A stretch of DNA of 64,000 nucleotides from Penicillium oxalicum (taxonomy: Eukaryota; Ascomycota; Eurotiomycetes; Eurotiales; Aspergillaceae), in assembly GCF_001723175.1 (NCBI RefSeq), contig NC_064653.1, forward strand, positions 372,001-436,000. Reading direction: 5' to 3'. Under the pieces are notes generated by a model that was given only the letters and a program-made list of their open reading frames with translations, had not been told where the DNA came from and did not search any database. Positions 35,257-46,444 of this stretch are shown here, one piece after another. A program made the translations under genes and the position numbers. Every line of letters begins with the position of its first letter. Position 1 is the first letter of the stretch.

Positions 35257-37914
35257 TCAATTCATCGCTGTGCCTGCCGAGTGCACAATGCCCTCGGCAG
35301 CTAATTGATCTGCAAGATCCGACAACTCCTGAGGCGGCAGACTCACTGAGGAATTGAACCCCAGCAATTCCCATTCAAACGCATCATCCATGTTGAAAGA
35401 TTCAAATTCAAAATCCCCGACCGCGTTGTCACCTGCGATTGGTCCCGAAGTAGACTTTGGGGTAATAGGTGCGAGAATTTGTTCTAGTTGCCTCAACTCC
35501 TTTCTTCTCAGTGGCGCAGCTGGATTGCCTTTGGCGAGTAGAGCATTCAGCACGCAGTTGAGGTGGTCGCGCCACGCGTCACGCTGGACTATCGAGGGTG
35601 CAATGGCTTGTATCAAGTACAGAACGAAGGCAGACGAGGAGGCATCTTCGATTTGGAACGGTAGGAATGCATCTGCAATCAAGTTATCAGAATCGGGACA
35701 CTGCGAGATACACTGGCTGCATGGATGATCACCTACCAAGCAAGTCATCGTCGGCAAGGGTCTGAAGCGTCTGCAGGATGGTCTGAGCGGAGTCGGCACA
35801 GCACTGAAGCAGCGATGCTACGGTTGGTGTGAGGTCAATGCTGTGTGATACGTCACGTCCATTACTTTTGATGTGCATGTTCAAAGCACACATGACTAAA
35901 GGTCTGGTCGTGAGGACAATGCACTAGGAAATTCTCCCATCAGTGACCATGCTCCGTATGTGTCCCATGGAAGCCTCCGCAGAATGCACTAACATGGTGA
36001 TGCGCCAGCACAAGTCGAATTGCCATTTTCGAAGCACGGCTGATCAACCCGTGGAAATTAGTACTGAGGAAAGAGGTTAAATCCTGAGACAACTGGGCCA
36101 TGCTATTCAAAATAGATTGTGTGTTCTGGATGAGGGCTCCATCAAACTCTTCTCCCACACCATAGACAGCTAGTACCATATTTGTTAACAAAGGGGAGCT
36201 TTTGCTGAGAAGCTAGAAATATCAACCTACTAGTCAGGATTTGAGCCATGAGCCTTGATAGTCTCACGTGCAGAGTCAGGTTTACGTGCTCCACTGAGCT
36301 TCCAACTTCAGCGGGCAGGCGAACTGTAATATCCTCGTCCCGAATCGAGCTTGGTGCTCCAATTAGAGCCGAGAATTCTCGATCAAGCATGTACACCACC
36401 CAAAAGATGGTGCTGCAGCGTTTCGAGAGCTCTAGTCCCCCGAATTCCTCGGGAACGTGCCGGTGTATACCCTCGATGACGCATCCACGCAGTGCTTGGC
36501 CAATCTGGTTTCAATTTCTATTAGTTGTCTATGAAGCTCACGATTGTCTTCCAGTGGCCATCGAAATTCCTTTCACTCATAACTGCATGGCCGCAACTTA
36601 CGTGTTGGAACGCCGCTCGTCTCATATCGATGGATTGCAGATATACAGCCCCAAGACTAAGAGCTTGGATGCACATCAAAGGATCCTCGTCCATTCCGGA
36701 CAGGTCAGGCAGCAGAGCCATAGCTCTGGACGCATACTGATGTCCAGAGGGAGCCCCAGAGGCATTCTTGTGGCCTAGGAAAGCCTTTCCAAACGCGAGA
36801 ACAAGAAGGTACTCTACGTACCAGTACCTCGCTGAGGCGGCCTTCGCTCTCGGATTCTGATAAAAGTCATGCAAATTTCTCAAATACACCGCTTCATCAA
36901 TCATGAATGAAAGAAAGCCGAAATGGTATTTGACCGTATTGAAGAGAAACAATGCATAGTCAAGCGGCGGGAGATTCGTGACATCGGGTGTTTCGTGTGG
37001 AGGAAGTGGTGTCCACTGGAGTTTAAAGGCCATTCCATCCAGATGCCATGGGTCTGGTGGACAATTTGAGTCCGGCATACATCTCCCAATGAGACGGATA
37101 ACGCGACGACAGAATGACCATGACGAAGTCGGCCCCATATACCCTGGGATTTCTCTCATTCAGCAAGAATCTCAATTAATTAGAAGCCCCCGATGCAACT
37201 TACAGAATCGGCCGTCGGGAGTACGGGCAAATGATGGATCCTTATCAACAAGAGGATTCCGATGAAATCGCATTCTATCTTCATCGCAGCCACTTTCAGG
37301 ATCGGGTCCATTCAGTCCTGATTGTTGTGGATCTATTTCTGTTTGCTGGTCTGCGGAACGTCAGTCTGTTTCCTATCCAACTTCCCAGGACCACGTGTGT
37401 CAGAAATCAAAACATGGATTTGAGACCAGTCTTTGGGAGATTGACTTTTTTCATGGACTTCATCTTGAGTGTTTAGTGTACTCAGGGCTGGATCAAAGTG
37501 TGCCTCATGAATATCGCTCTCTGTTTCAACGGAGCATTCACCAGCAGCATTACTGTTGAGTTGGTTTCCACTCTCGGGGTCGCTCCTCCGCTGCGACAGT
37601 TGTGTCTCCAACATGCGAAGATATCTGTGCACGTGGCTTAGACTTGTCCTCCAATCCTCAAGCGTGGCTAGAGCTTCAACTGACCGCTCAGATACAGTGA
37701 CTCGGGTCTCCTGAGCCGGGAACTGACACCGTAACCCTCTGCGAGTACATCGTGCACAAGGCTGCGATCCTGAGCATCTCACTTTCATACCCCGGCATCG
37801 TGTACACCTTGAAGAATGAAATTGGATTAGTGGCTTTTAGCTTCATGAAGACCGAGTGACGACTTACGCCGTCTGACATTTCTTGACCTTGCTTTTGCCT
37901 GCTGACTCGGGCAT
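35257..37914 (-). CDS. Zn2Cys6 fungal transcription factor with fungal_trans middle domain
   Basis: Eight exons by splice signals: 37914-37868, 37807-37446, 37350-37204, 37143-36602, 36504-36231, 36169-35994, 35923-35737 and 35672-35257, giving 716 residues. The first splice creates the zinc cluster C-x2-C-x6-C-x5-C-x2-C-x6-C (CTRC RGMKVR C SGSQP C ARC TRRGLR C). A short coiled linker follows (SVEALATLEDW...YLRMLETQLSQRR). The central part (WYMGPTSSWSFCRRV, then YYWYVEYLLVLAFGKAFLG-like helices and a FWVVYMLDREFSAL motif) is the fungal_trans fold. The C-terminus is acidic and should activate. The second intron is the least certain; its donor could lie nearer 37390. It is co-directional with, and 0.7 kb downstream of, a proline dehydrogenase gene. 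Target genes cannot be read from sequence. Confidence 0.83.
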
Positions 37915-38648
37915 AGTAGGCCAACCCGACAATGTAACATTTCACAACAAAGGCATGTAAACTAGCCGGTGAAGGCTTCCGAGATCAAGTACTCCAGTCG
38001 GATGTCAGATTGGGCTTTGAAGTAGACTGCGGGGTTGATACCAAAAGAAAGTCGGGGCGGCCCTCCGATGCTTCTTATCTGGTCAACAACCCCGCATGGC
38101 AGCTTGTCGACCGGTCTTTGCTTGCCAAATCAGTCAAAAGTACACATGAGTCTGCTATCTGGATAAATTGTTTGATTCAGGAAGTGTTCATTTTTGGCTT
38201 CCACAAATAAGTGCTTCATTTCTGCCAGGGCATTCTTTCAGGCGCAGCACAGGTGACAAACCACCCGTCTCATCTCTAGGCCCATGGTCAAAGAGACAAC
38301 GGACACCGTTTAGACGCGATGATCTAGAGCTAGTTATCATGAAATTCTGAGCAAATCCATTCAATCTCCTATGGCTTATATATAGCCTATGTTCTATTTA
38401 AGAGAGCTATATCGACTTGACCTCACTTTGTGTGAAGCTCTGTCAGCAAGTATGCTGCCTTCTACGTAGAAATGACTCCTGATGTTGGGTGCTGATGAGC
38501 CATAGACTTAATGCAAAGCACACTTTGTAGAAAAATCATATCTTGAGTGGAAGTTAGTGAATGTATTTCGATTTGGCAAAATGAGGCTCTCGAAAGATAG
38601 ATTCACAAGAGATGGAAACGATACCTTCCTCTTCTTCGGCACGAGGAA
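37915..38648. other. Intergenic, promoter of the Zn2Cys6 gene
   Basis: 734 bp. Promoter of the regulator gene at the left, 3' side of the proline dehydrogenase at the right. No gene recognised. Confidence 0.55.
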
Positions 38649-40124
38649 TCAAAAGCCAATCACTCTCCTTCGCAGTTCGCGGCGTAATGCCTTGACCATA
38701 TGCTCCGTTCTCTCCACGGCTCCCTTATTCTCAATAGCTCGTCGGTGCAGATATTGCAAGCACTCACTCACCGAGCCCCAAGCCATGCATTTGAAAGTCT
38801 TGGGATTGGGGACACGCCCCCCTCCTACATTCATGAGCACACTTTCATAGCTCTGCACCAGCTCACAGCCAAGCTCATCAGCCATGCCCTGGATTTGCCC
38901 GCATTCGAGCAATACAGTAGGTTGGCCAGATGCCAGACGGGCTTTGTGGGTCGCAATGGCTTTGAAAGCACTAGCCGCATTATGTGTTGCCAGAAAGAGT
39001 GCAGCCTCGGGGAATTTGAGACCTTCGTTATTTGTAGACATAATCCGGCACAACATACGATTTGCGAGGAGATCGTAAGAGCGATCAGTGTCAGTCTTGC
39101 AATTGTGGATGAGGGATCGTGTCTCATGCTCGATGTATGCTCCTCGAACGAGCTTGATTCCCAAAGACCATCCTTCTCTGGCGGCGAATGTGAGATGGCG
39201 ATCGAGATTTGCCGATGATCCTTTGAGGTAGGCCTGGATAGTGTTGTACACCAGGGGAGTACTGGACCAATTTTGCTTGCGCATGATCTCAATCGCCCAA
39301 TCATCGAGACCATGCTGAAGAGCCTGCTGCTCGGCATCGAGCCAAAGCCGCGATCCCTGATGCCGTGCCTCTTGACAAATCTCATCGACTGCATCAGCGA
39401 CCAGCTTGGGCATTGGCTGACGTCCTTTCATCAAATCAACGGCAATTGGGCCTGCTCCTGTCAATCTATCGAAAGCCTCAATAATCAGCATTTGTGACCC
39501 AGTAGACTGTTTGGACCCCGGTACGACATACTTCACTGCGAGGAAATCGCCCGAGCCAACCATCCGCAGGGTCTCCAGTGTTCTGCCCTTCCATTCTTGA
39601 ATTGCTCGCACGTCTCTACCGCTGTGGATTGGAGACTTGGCATCGCTCTTCGTTACCTCGGTGTCGGGGTCGACAACAATTTCCTTTGAATAGCCCAATA
39701 TGACCCCCTGAAATCCAATGCTTTTGACATGTGCTATTGTTTTTGCTACTTCTTCGCGGCTTGTGCCTGCACAAAAGTGGTCGTAGACCGTCCAGCGAAG
39801 AAGTTTGTTGAGCATGTAATTGCGATCCGGGTCGAGGATGGCGGATCGAGAATTCGCAACCTTGTTCAAAACGTACAAGGCTGGCCTCAGAAAGAGCTTC
39901 GACGACATTAGTGAAGTTAGGATCAATGATCTCAGAAGCAGTGGTGTGGGCAATCGCGACATCGCTGGTTTCGCAGGCCGAGGTACCACCGGTGAAACTG
40001 TCGCGTCATGGAAATCCTGCGTTGTGCCCGAGCTTGAGCGACAGTTTCTAGAGCCGTGAGTTTGAACCAGCTTCATCCACGATTTCAGTCTGATGCGACA
40101 GATTTTTAGATTTGAAGAAATCAT
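38649..40124 (-). CDS. Proline dehydrogenase (FAD, mitochondrial)
   Basis: Intronless, 491 residues. Oxidises L-proline to pyrroline-5-carboxylate with electron transfer to the respiratory chain. The N-terminus (MISSNLKICRIRLKSWMKL) is basic and amphipathic, fitting a mitochondrial presequence. Hallmarks of the PRODH barrel are visible: RLWLDAEQQ, YNTIQAYLKG, GIKLVRGAYIEHE, FLATHNAASA, ECGQIQGMADELG and the terminal helix with YLHRRAIENKGAV, which contributes Arg residues for the substrate carboxylate. It stands apart from a P5C dehydrogenase or proline permease, so it need not be the prn-cluster enzyme PrnD and may be a paralogue. Its neighbour downstream is a Zn2Cys6 regulator on the same strand. 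Enzyme identity is confident; the paralogue question is open. Confidence 0.9.
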   Translation of the reverse strand: MISSNLKICRIRLKSWMKLVQTHGSRNCRSSSGTTQDFHDATVSPVVPRPAKPAMSRLPTPLLLRSLILTSLMSSKLFLRPALYVLNKVANSRSAILDPDRNYMLNKLLRWTVYDHFCAGTSREEVAKTIAHVKSIGFQGVILGYSKEIVVDPDTEVTKSDAKSPIHSGRDVRAIQEWKGRTLETLRMVGSGDFLAVKYVVPGSKQSTGSQMLIIEAFDRLTGAGPIAVDLMKGRQPMPKLVADAVDEICQEARHQGSRLWLDAEQQALQHGLDDWAIEIMRKQNWSSTPLVYNTIQAYLKGSSANLDRHLTFAAREGWSLGIKLVRGAYIEHETRSLIHNCKTDTDRSYDLLANRMLCRIMSTNNEGLKFPEAALFLATHNAASAFKAIATHKARLASGQPTVLLECGQIQGMADELGCELVQSYESVLMNVGGGRVPNPKTFKCMAWGSVSECLQYLHRRAIENKGAVERTEHMVKALRRELRRRVIGF

Positions 40125-41713
40125 ATTTTCGGATAGTTAGCACAGAAGAGGCTCCGGCTATATCTCTTTGGACGGATGAACTCTTGATGTCCGCTGGAAA
40201 TGTTAGGTACGCGGTAGTTAACAATCAAAGTGAGGAAGTAGAAGTTGTTTGCTTTGGTATAAACTGGTAATAACTTTGACTTTCCATCGGCTCACTGCTA
40301 GAATGGAATCTAGGTAAGGTAGAGTGTGCGCAATCGAAATAGGGAGAAAGACCAGAGACTATATAGATATGTATACTATTGGTTCTGTCTGAGGTCGATT
40401 TGAAAATTTATTTGCAGTCTTCATTCAATCATCTTCGTTGTCAGCAGATAGCAACCTTACCTTACTTGGTATCTATTGATGGTGGGTAACATGCATCCCG
40501 TATGTAACACTATCAAGCTTCGTCGGAAGAGTGTCGGCACACGCCTCCGATGAGGGGAAAAAGCACGTCGCTCCAATGGCCACGGCCAATTCAACATATG
40601 TCTGTTACCTGGAGTGAATGATGATCAAGTGATCACTTTTCCGGCTATCTCCCTGGTATTTCCATTCAATGTAGTGTCCTCTTGCTGAGTGAACAGTGGC
40701 CGGGCTATATCAATGGTACGACAGTACTGGGCGTGTGTCACTGCACGTTGGCTTGAAGATAAGGTTGATCTAACACGATTGCCCGAGAGTCACTCCACGT
40801 GACCAATGCACGTACAAGCGAACTTGTTACGACACAATTATCTTGAGAGGTACCACATCATTCGGTGCTACAGCCTATACTCTTGTCTGGATTCAAAGTA
40901 GATCACGAGGGTTTCAATTCCATCAAATAGATACGTCTGCGCCGGTTTGATCAGTCCTCACTTTTAGACTGTGTAGTGAGACCTAGCACTACCTACCTAC
41001 CTTAATACTGGTAGACTTACTGTCAAGTAAAGAAGATACTTAGGTACCTGTTACCCTATATCTATGAATCCTCCAACAGTAATGCAGTCAATAGACTCAT
41101 TCTATTGTTGCGAAAAGAGCTATCCGATCCAAAGCTCCATGGTGTGAGTAGCCCAGGAAGCAGCTCATACATTGAAACAGATGAAAGACTCGTCTTGCTA
41201 TTCACTTAGACTCTTTTATGGGTCATAGTCTCTGTGCAGTGCTTTTCTCACGTGGAAAACGAAGCCACCTGCAGAGGAGCACCGGGCAGATGACATGTAG
41301 AACTCGACAAACTGCAAATACCACTAATATCCTGACTTGAATGACCACCTCTCAAATCGAATGAAAGAGCAGCCACAGAGGTCTGGTATAGTGTCTGGCA
41401 TGGTCAGCGACTCACGAGCCTTGGCCAGACACGCAGTACATGACTACCTGCTACTGCCGTCATCACAGTGGTATTCCAGTCGGTCTGGTTCAGGCTCCTG
41501 CACGGTGGTCCGTGCGGGGCGACCACTCCAGCACGAGATTCGACTGGACTGACTTCCGCCTGAGAGCTCCGCTTGATCGTCGAGCGTGTTCGTCATTGCG
41601 GCTTACAACCTCCACACTCGCCCCGACACTCTCCCTCGGAGCTCCCCAGCAAACAATCGCTGCAATCCACCCCCCACCGAGTTGTCATTCCCCAGCGGTG
41701 CTTCCCCCCCCAG
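40125..41713. other. Divergent promoter region, proline dehydrogenase / mvp1
   Basis: 1.6 kb, AT-rich in the middle, with short CTAC/ACCT repeats around 40985-41000 and the palindrome AGGTACCT at 41042-41049. The pyrimidine-rich leader of mvp1 precedes 41714. No gene recognised. Confidence 0.55.
41042..41049. repeat. AGGTACCT palindrome, copy 1
   Basis: Eight-base palindrome in intergenic DNA, extended on the left as ACTT. Other exact copies lie at 50277-50284, 56991-56998, 57322-57329 and 62528-62535. Confidence 0.6.
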
Positions 41714-44207
41714 ATGTCCCTGTTCGGCACATCTCCAGAAGAGCCCTCTGCGGCCACGCCCACCCAAAGGCTCAAGCCATCGCTCTTCGCGGACGAACCC
41801 ATTGGCGGCTCCTCGTCCCTCTTTGCCGAGGACGCGGGTGACGACTCCTCACCCTGGAACCCGCAGAACAACACCGCAAAGCGCACGGCTCGGCGTGATC
41901 TTGTCCGCACACTGCTGCCCGTGTCTGATGTACCCGAAAGCTATGTTGATGCCTACGATCTGATCTTGAACAGCGGGGATAGGGTGGGGAGCGGCATTGG
42001 CCTCACCTCTGTGCGAGAGCTCCTGTCCAGCAGCGGCGTCAGTGCATCGGATCAGTCCAAGATTCTCAATCTCGTCGTCTCGGGTGAACAAGAAAACTCC
42101 GGCGGGCTTGGGCGGGGCGAGTTCAATGTGTTGCTTGCCCTGATCGGCCTAGCACAACACGGCGAGGATCTGTCTTTTGACTCCGTTGACGACCATCGGA
42201 AAAGTACGTGATTGTAAATGGTGCTCCCTAGCGCAATTGTGCATCTCGAAACTGCATTGCAAAAAGTTCTGACTCGCGCGTTAAACCGTAGGACTCCCGC
42301 AGCCCAGCAGCGGCTTCTTGGATCGTCTACGATCTACATCCGACCCTCAAAAGAGCGATGCCCACGAAAGATCTCAAACTCCCGAAGCGCAGCCGTCTCC
42401 TATTCAAGAGCCCAATTCCGCGCGGTCTCGGCGGTCTCGAGGGGAATTTGTCGGGGGGCTGGATTCCGACCCATGGGGCAGCCCTGAATTGCATCGCGGC
42501 CACAATCATGAATCCGGTGCCCATGACGAACGTAACGGACTTGGATACGGAAGCATGCGCTCCACGGCAAATGCATGGTCAGCATCTCGAACCCATACTA
42601 ATGACCTGAATCACACCCCGACCCATGTTCCCCCGCAGAGCATTCCGGCAACCGAGCCGGCTGCAGCAGCTCCAGTTCCGCCCAGTAGTGCAGGGTCTGG
42701 ATGGGGGAACACTATTGGGATGGTGCCGGAGGAAGGTGGATTCATTGGAGCTCCGCGCCCAGACCTTGGTGGTTTTGGGCCTTCGAGTGATGAGCAAGGC
42801 GATGGCACCGTGAGGCGGCCGCCCGTCGGCATCACGCGGAACACCAATTCACGTGTCGCTGAAACGGTCACAATCAATCTCCTTCCCGAAAAAGAAGGCA
42901 TGTTCATGTTCCAGCATCGGAATTACGAGGTCAAGTCCGCGCGACGAGGGAGTACCGTCGTGCGTCGGTACAGTGACTTTGTCTGGCTGTTGGACTGTCT
43001 GCAAAAACGTTACCCATTCCGGCAATTGCCTCTGCTCCCTCCGAAGAGGGTTTCAGGTACGTTAAAGCGTTGGTCGAAGCACCTTCAACTTGCTTACTCA
43101 CCTGTCCTTTTAAGTGAATGGTACTCACCTATCAGCCGATTCCAATTCCTTTCTGGAGAAACGGCGCCGCGGTCTTATTAGATTTACCAATTCCCTTGTG
43201 CGACATCCTGTTCTTGGCCAAGAACAGCTAGTTATCATGTTCTTGACTGTCCCAACCGTACGTGGACCCCTCTCTCCCCGCTCATTCTTCAACGCAGACA
43301 ACTCAACTTGTTCCCACCCAGGAGCTTTCTGTATGGCGCAAGCAGGCAACAGTCTCGGTCCAGGATGAATTTGAGGGCCGGGCGCTTCCTGCCGACCTTG
43401 AAGATTCCCTACCTGCCGATTTAATGGATACTTTTGAGACAGTCCGCAGTGGCGTGAAACGTTCTGCCGAAATTTACATTAATCTATGTGCTCTGCTCGA
43501 GCGACTGGCTAAGCGAAATGACGGTCTCGCGGCGGACCACCTCCGATTTTCTCTCGCCCTGCAGTCGTTGACAGAGGTCACTAAGGACACGTACGCTGTT
43601 GACGCTAGTGACATCGCAGGCCTCAATACTGGTATCACCGCTACGGCCCGACATCTCTCCGCCAGTCAAAGTTTGCTAGAAGATGAAGCGCGAGCTTGGA
43701 CCGACGGTGTTCTTGAGGATCTCAAGGCGCAACGAGACTGTTTGGTCAGCGTGCGTGAAATGTTTGATCGACGGGACCGACTGGCCCGCAACAATATTCC
43801 TCAGCTGGAGCGACGCATCGAAGCCAACGAGCGTAAGCTGCAGGATCTGCGTGCGCGGCCGCCAGGTACTGTGAAGCCGGGCGAGGCAGAGAAGGTGGAG
43901 GATTCTATCCTCAAGGTAAGCAATAACGTGGCGTCGCATGGTCGTCCAACATCTTGTCGGGCTCGAAATGCCAAGACTAATCCCTCTCGCCTTCTAGGAC
44001 AAGGATTCCATCGTGCAGCAGCACGCTCGGGGAGTTTTCATCAAGGAGTGCATTCGAGATGAGCTAGTTCACTTCCAGCAAAGTCAGTATCATATCAGCC
44101 ACCTGCACCAGGACTGGAGTCAAGAGCGTGTCAAGTACGCCGAGTTGCAGGCCGATAATTGGCGGCAATTGAGCGACGAAATTGAAAGCATGCCAACGGG
44201 GGAGTAA
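41714..44207 (+). CDS. mvp1: Sorting nexin Mvp1 (PX-BAR)
   Basis: Five exons (41714-42203, 42292-43056, 43115-43257, 43322-43915, 43998-44207), 733 residues, all junctions in phase. The ATG MSLFGTSPEE is used because the frame above it starts with TTG. The N-terminal 350 residues are largely disordered, with an EH-like helical stretch near 60-150 (ARRDLVRTLLPVSDVPESYVDAYDLI). The PX domain spans about 350-460 (INLLPEKEGMFMFQHRNYEV, VVRRYSDFVWL, FLEKRRRGLIRFTNSLVRHPVL) and binds PtdIns3P. The rest is a helical BAR region. Yeast Mvp1 acts on endosomes in vacuolar sorting and retromer-independent recycling. Splicing inside the PX domain is consistent with the protein alignment I recall. Confidence 0.9.
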
Positions 44208-46444
44208 AAGGAATGGGGGAGCTCCTTTCACTTCACCTGAGTTCTCTGCCTGCAAGGATGAGCTGCTACAAATGCCCATCGCTTGGATTGCTCCTGAAGC
44301 AGAGTCCCCTTTCTCCTCGATGCATGGGTTGTGTGGATCGCGGGACGGTCCCGTCGGCTATGCTTCAACGGATCTCTGCTGTGCCAACCTGCGTTTGGTC
44401 ATGGAAACTGTCCTAGGTCATCAAGAAAGCCTGAATAGAGGGAAGATGTGAAGAATTGCCAGTGTATCTGGCCTGGCGATGCGTGTCTTTCTGAAGACAT
44501 CTCACCGATAACCAATTTCTGGGTGACGTTTGGGTCTCGTTTATGCGCTTTTTGTTTGGATTTACCGCGGTTTGCGATGATAAATGTTTTCCCCCTCCAA
44601 TTCCCCTTCCAGTTTCGTGTATCTCAAGTGTTTGCTTTTGTCGGCTGTACATGCCACTATCTGCGGGTTGAACTGAAAGCTTGTGTTGCTTCGTTTAGCA
44701 TTCTCTGTAATTTTCCATAGGTATCTCAACCGCCATGCAGGTGGTCAGTAGCCGACTTCCGGCCTTGCCGATTTCGGAGAACGATACCCTCAAGTGATAT
44801 ATCCAATCCTCTTGAAAAATGGTGGCCCTGCAGTAGAGTACATGAGTACATGCATACATGGTGATATGTATTTTACGGCTTGTACGCGTGTGTCGAGGGT
44901 TGTGTACGGTTGTTCATTCTCTCCGACGGGCTAATGTGCCGTCACTGCCGTACATTCGGCGCCTGGACGATGACAGCCTATGGATTTGTATTCACTGAGG
45001 GCTCGGCGGGGGCGTACAGTAATTGACATGGGGCCCCGTGCCCGGAAGAAGTGTTTCTGCTGTTCAGGGCGCTACAAGAGGGGGATCAAAGCCTCACTGG
45101 GTACGCCCCTGGTGTTGTGATAGGCTCCATCCAGAATCTCTTGTTGTGATTAAGTGTTCAGGTTGATTCTTGGTCGGTGACGTCCATGGGCCGTCTCGCT
45201 CCTTCGAGGCCCATAATCGAGGACCCCGGGAAAAAACATCAAGTGGGGTATTGAAGGTGACCAGCCAATGAGAGGTGCTCGCATGCCGTTTTGGGCGTGG
45301 CTGCGGGCAGGGCTGAGAACGGGCAGCCTCTGACCGCATCCATACGATACGGTAAGCTCGATACGCGCCGAGAGTACTGTCAGTGGAATGATTCTCGATT
45401 GACACCAAACGGGCCATGATGCCATGCTCTGAGACATGCTTCGTACATGTATCCCATCCGATCGAGTGGAATGTATCGCCACGCGCATGCAGGTAGAAAT
45501 CCCTTTGTACTGCAATCGACACACGTGGATGCACCGCATCCGTCACGATCTCTTATTTTCCTTTTTCCCTCTGCGATCTCCATCAGCGTAACAACAAATA
45601 ACACTGTCGGCGAGCCGAACCCAACCATTGAAGCTTTCCGTCTCTTGTTGATTGACCACTCCATCTCTGGTTTCCATCTGCTGGATTCAGTACTGTAGCT
45701 GTATTGGCCCTCGAACCTGCTCGGCCTGCACTCCGCTCAGCCAAGACCAATTTCCGCCCAGTTGGTGGAGACTGGAAAGTCTCGGCTGACGAATCCCGCA
45801 AGTTCCCAAAGGATTATCGGCGCTGGGCAAGTCTGACTCGGCCTGCTTGTAATCGCTTTGGCTCCATCGGCCAAGATTCTTATTCCACCCATCTACCACG
45901 CTGGTTAATCCTTTTTTTCCCTTCTTTTCCTTCGTCCAACTTCTATCCTCCCCTGATTCGATTCCCGGGTGTGCGTGTGGTACTTCTTCCTCCTCCTACC
46001 TGCAGAAGACAGTCTCGCTCGACGACTGGATTTCGGGGTACTCTCTCGACCGGCTGCCCACTCCACCACCTCGCTCGCAGCCCCGAGTCACATCCTCACG
46101 GGCGCGGCTTTGCGGCGCCGATCTTCCTCGCGACCTTGAAACATCTCGGTCTGATTGATCTGCGCCATTTCGCATAGGCTGCTTGCACGTGGCTCATCTG
46201 GGCTCGTCCAATCGTCGGCCTTTGCTTTTCCCAGGACCGTTTTTGTCAAGGCATGGGGAGCGACTCGGATCAGCGTCATTCGAGGAGGAAATCCGACTGG
46301 TAACTTGGTTGCCAAACGGCAGGACACAACACTTCAAATTTTGGTGAAGATCGAGGAAAGATTGATTCTGGAAACGGCTCAATACCGTCTACGCCTTTTT
46401 TTTGATCCATTTTCGTGAGCTGCACTCGCGCTCGGTCACTCACG
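44208..46444. other. Intergenic region and leader of the antiporter gene
   Basis: 2.2 kb. The left part is the mvp1 3' side. The right part, from about 45700, is pyrimidine-rich (for example 45906-45955) and looks like the promoter and long leader of the nha1 gene. An open frame at 45704-46177 lies in this leader-like DNA and has no coding character. Confidence 0.55.

Noticed and set aside
38831..39394. Frames overlapping the proline dehydrogenase on both strands
   Set aside because: Lie inside a complete, well-conserved enzyme gene and lack any coding character of their own.
45704..46177. 157-codon plus-strand frame upstream of nha1
   Set aside because: Lies in pyrimidine-rich leader-like DNA, with Pro/Arg/Ser-rich low-information translation and no homology recalled.
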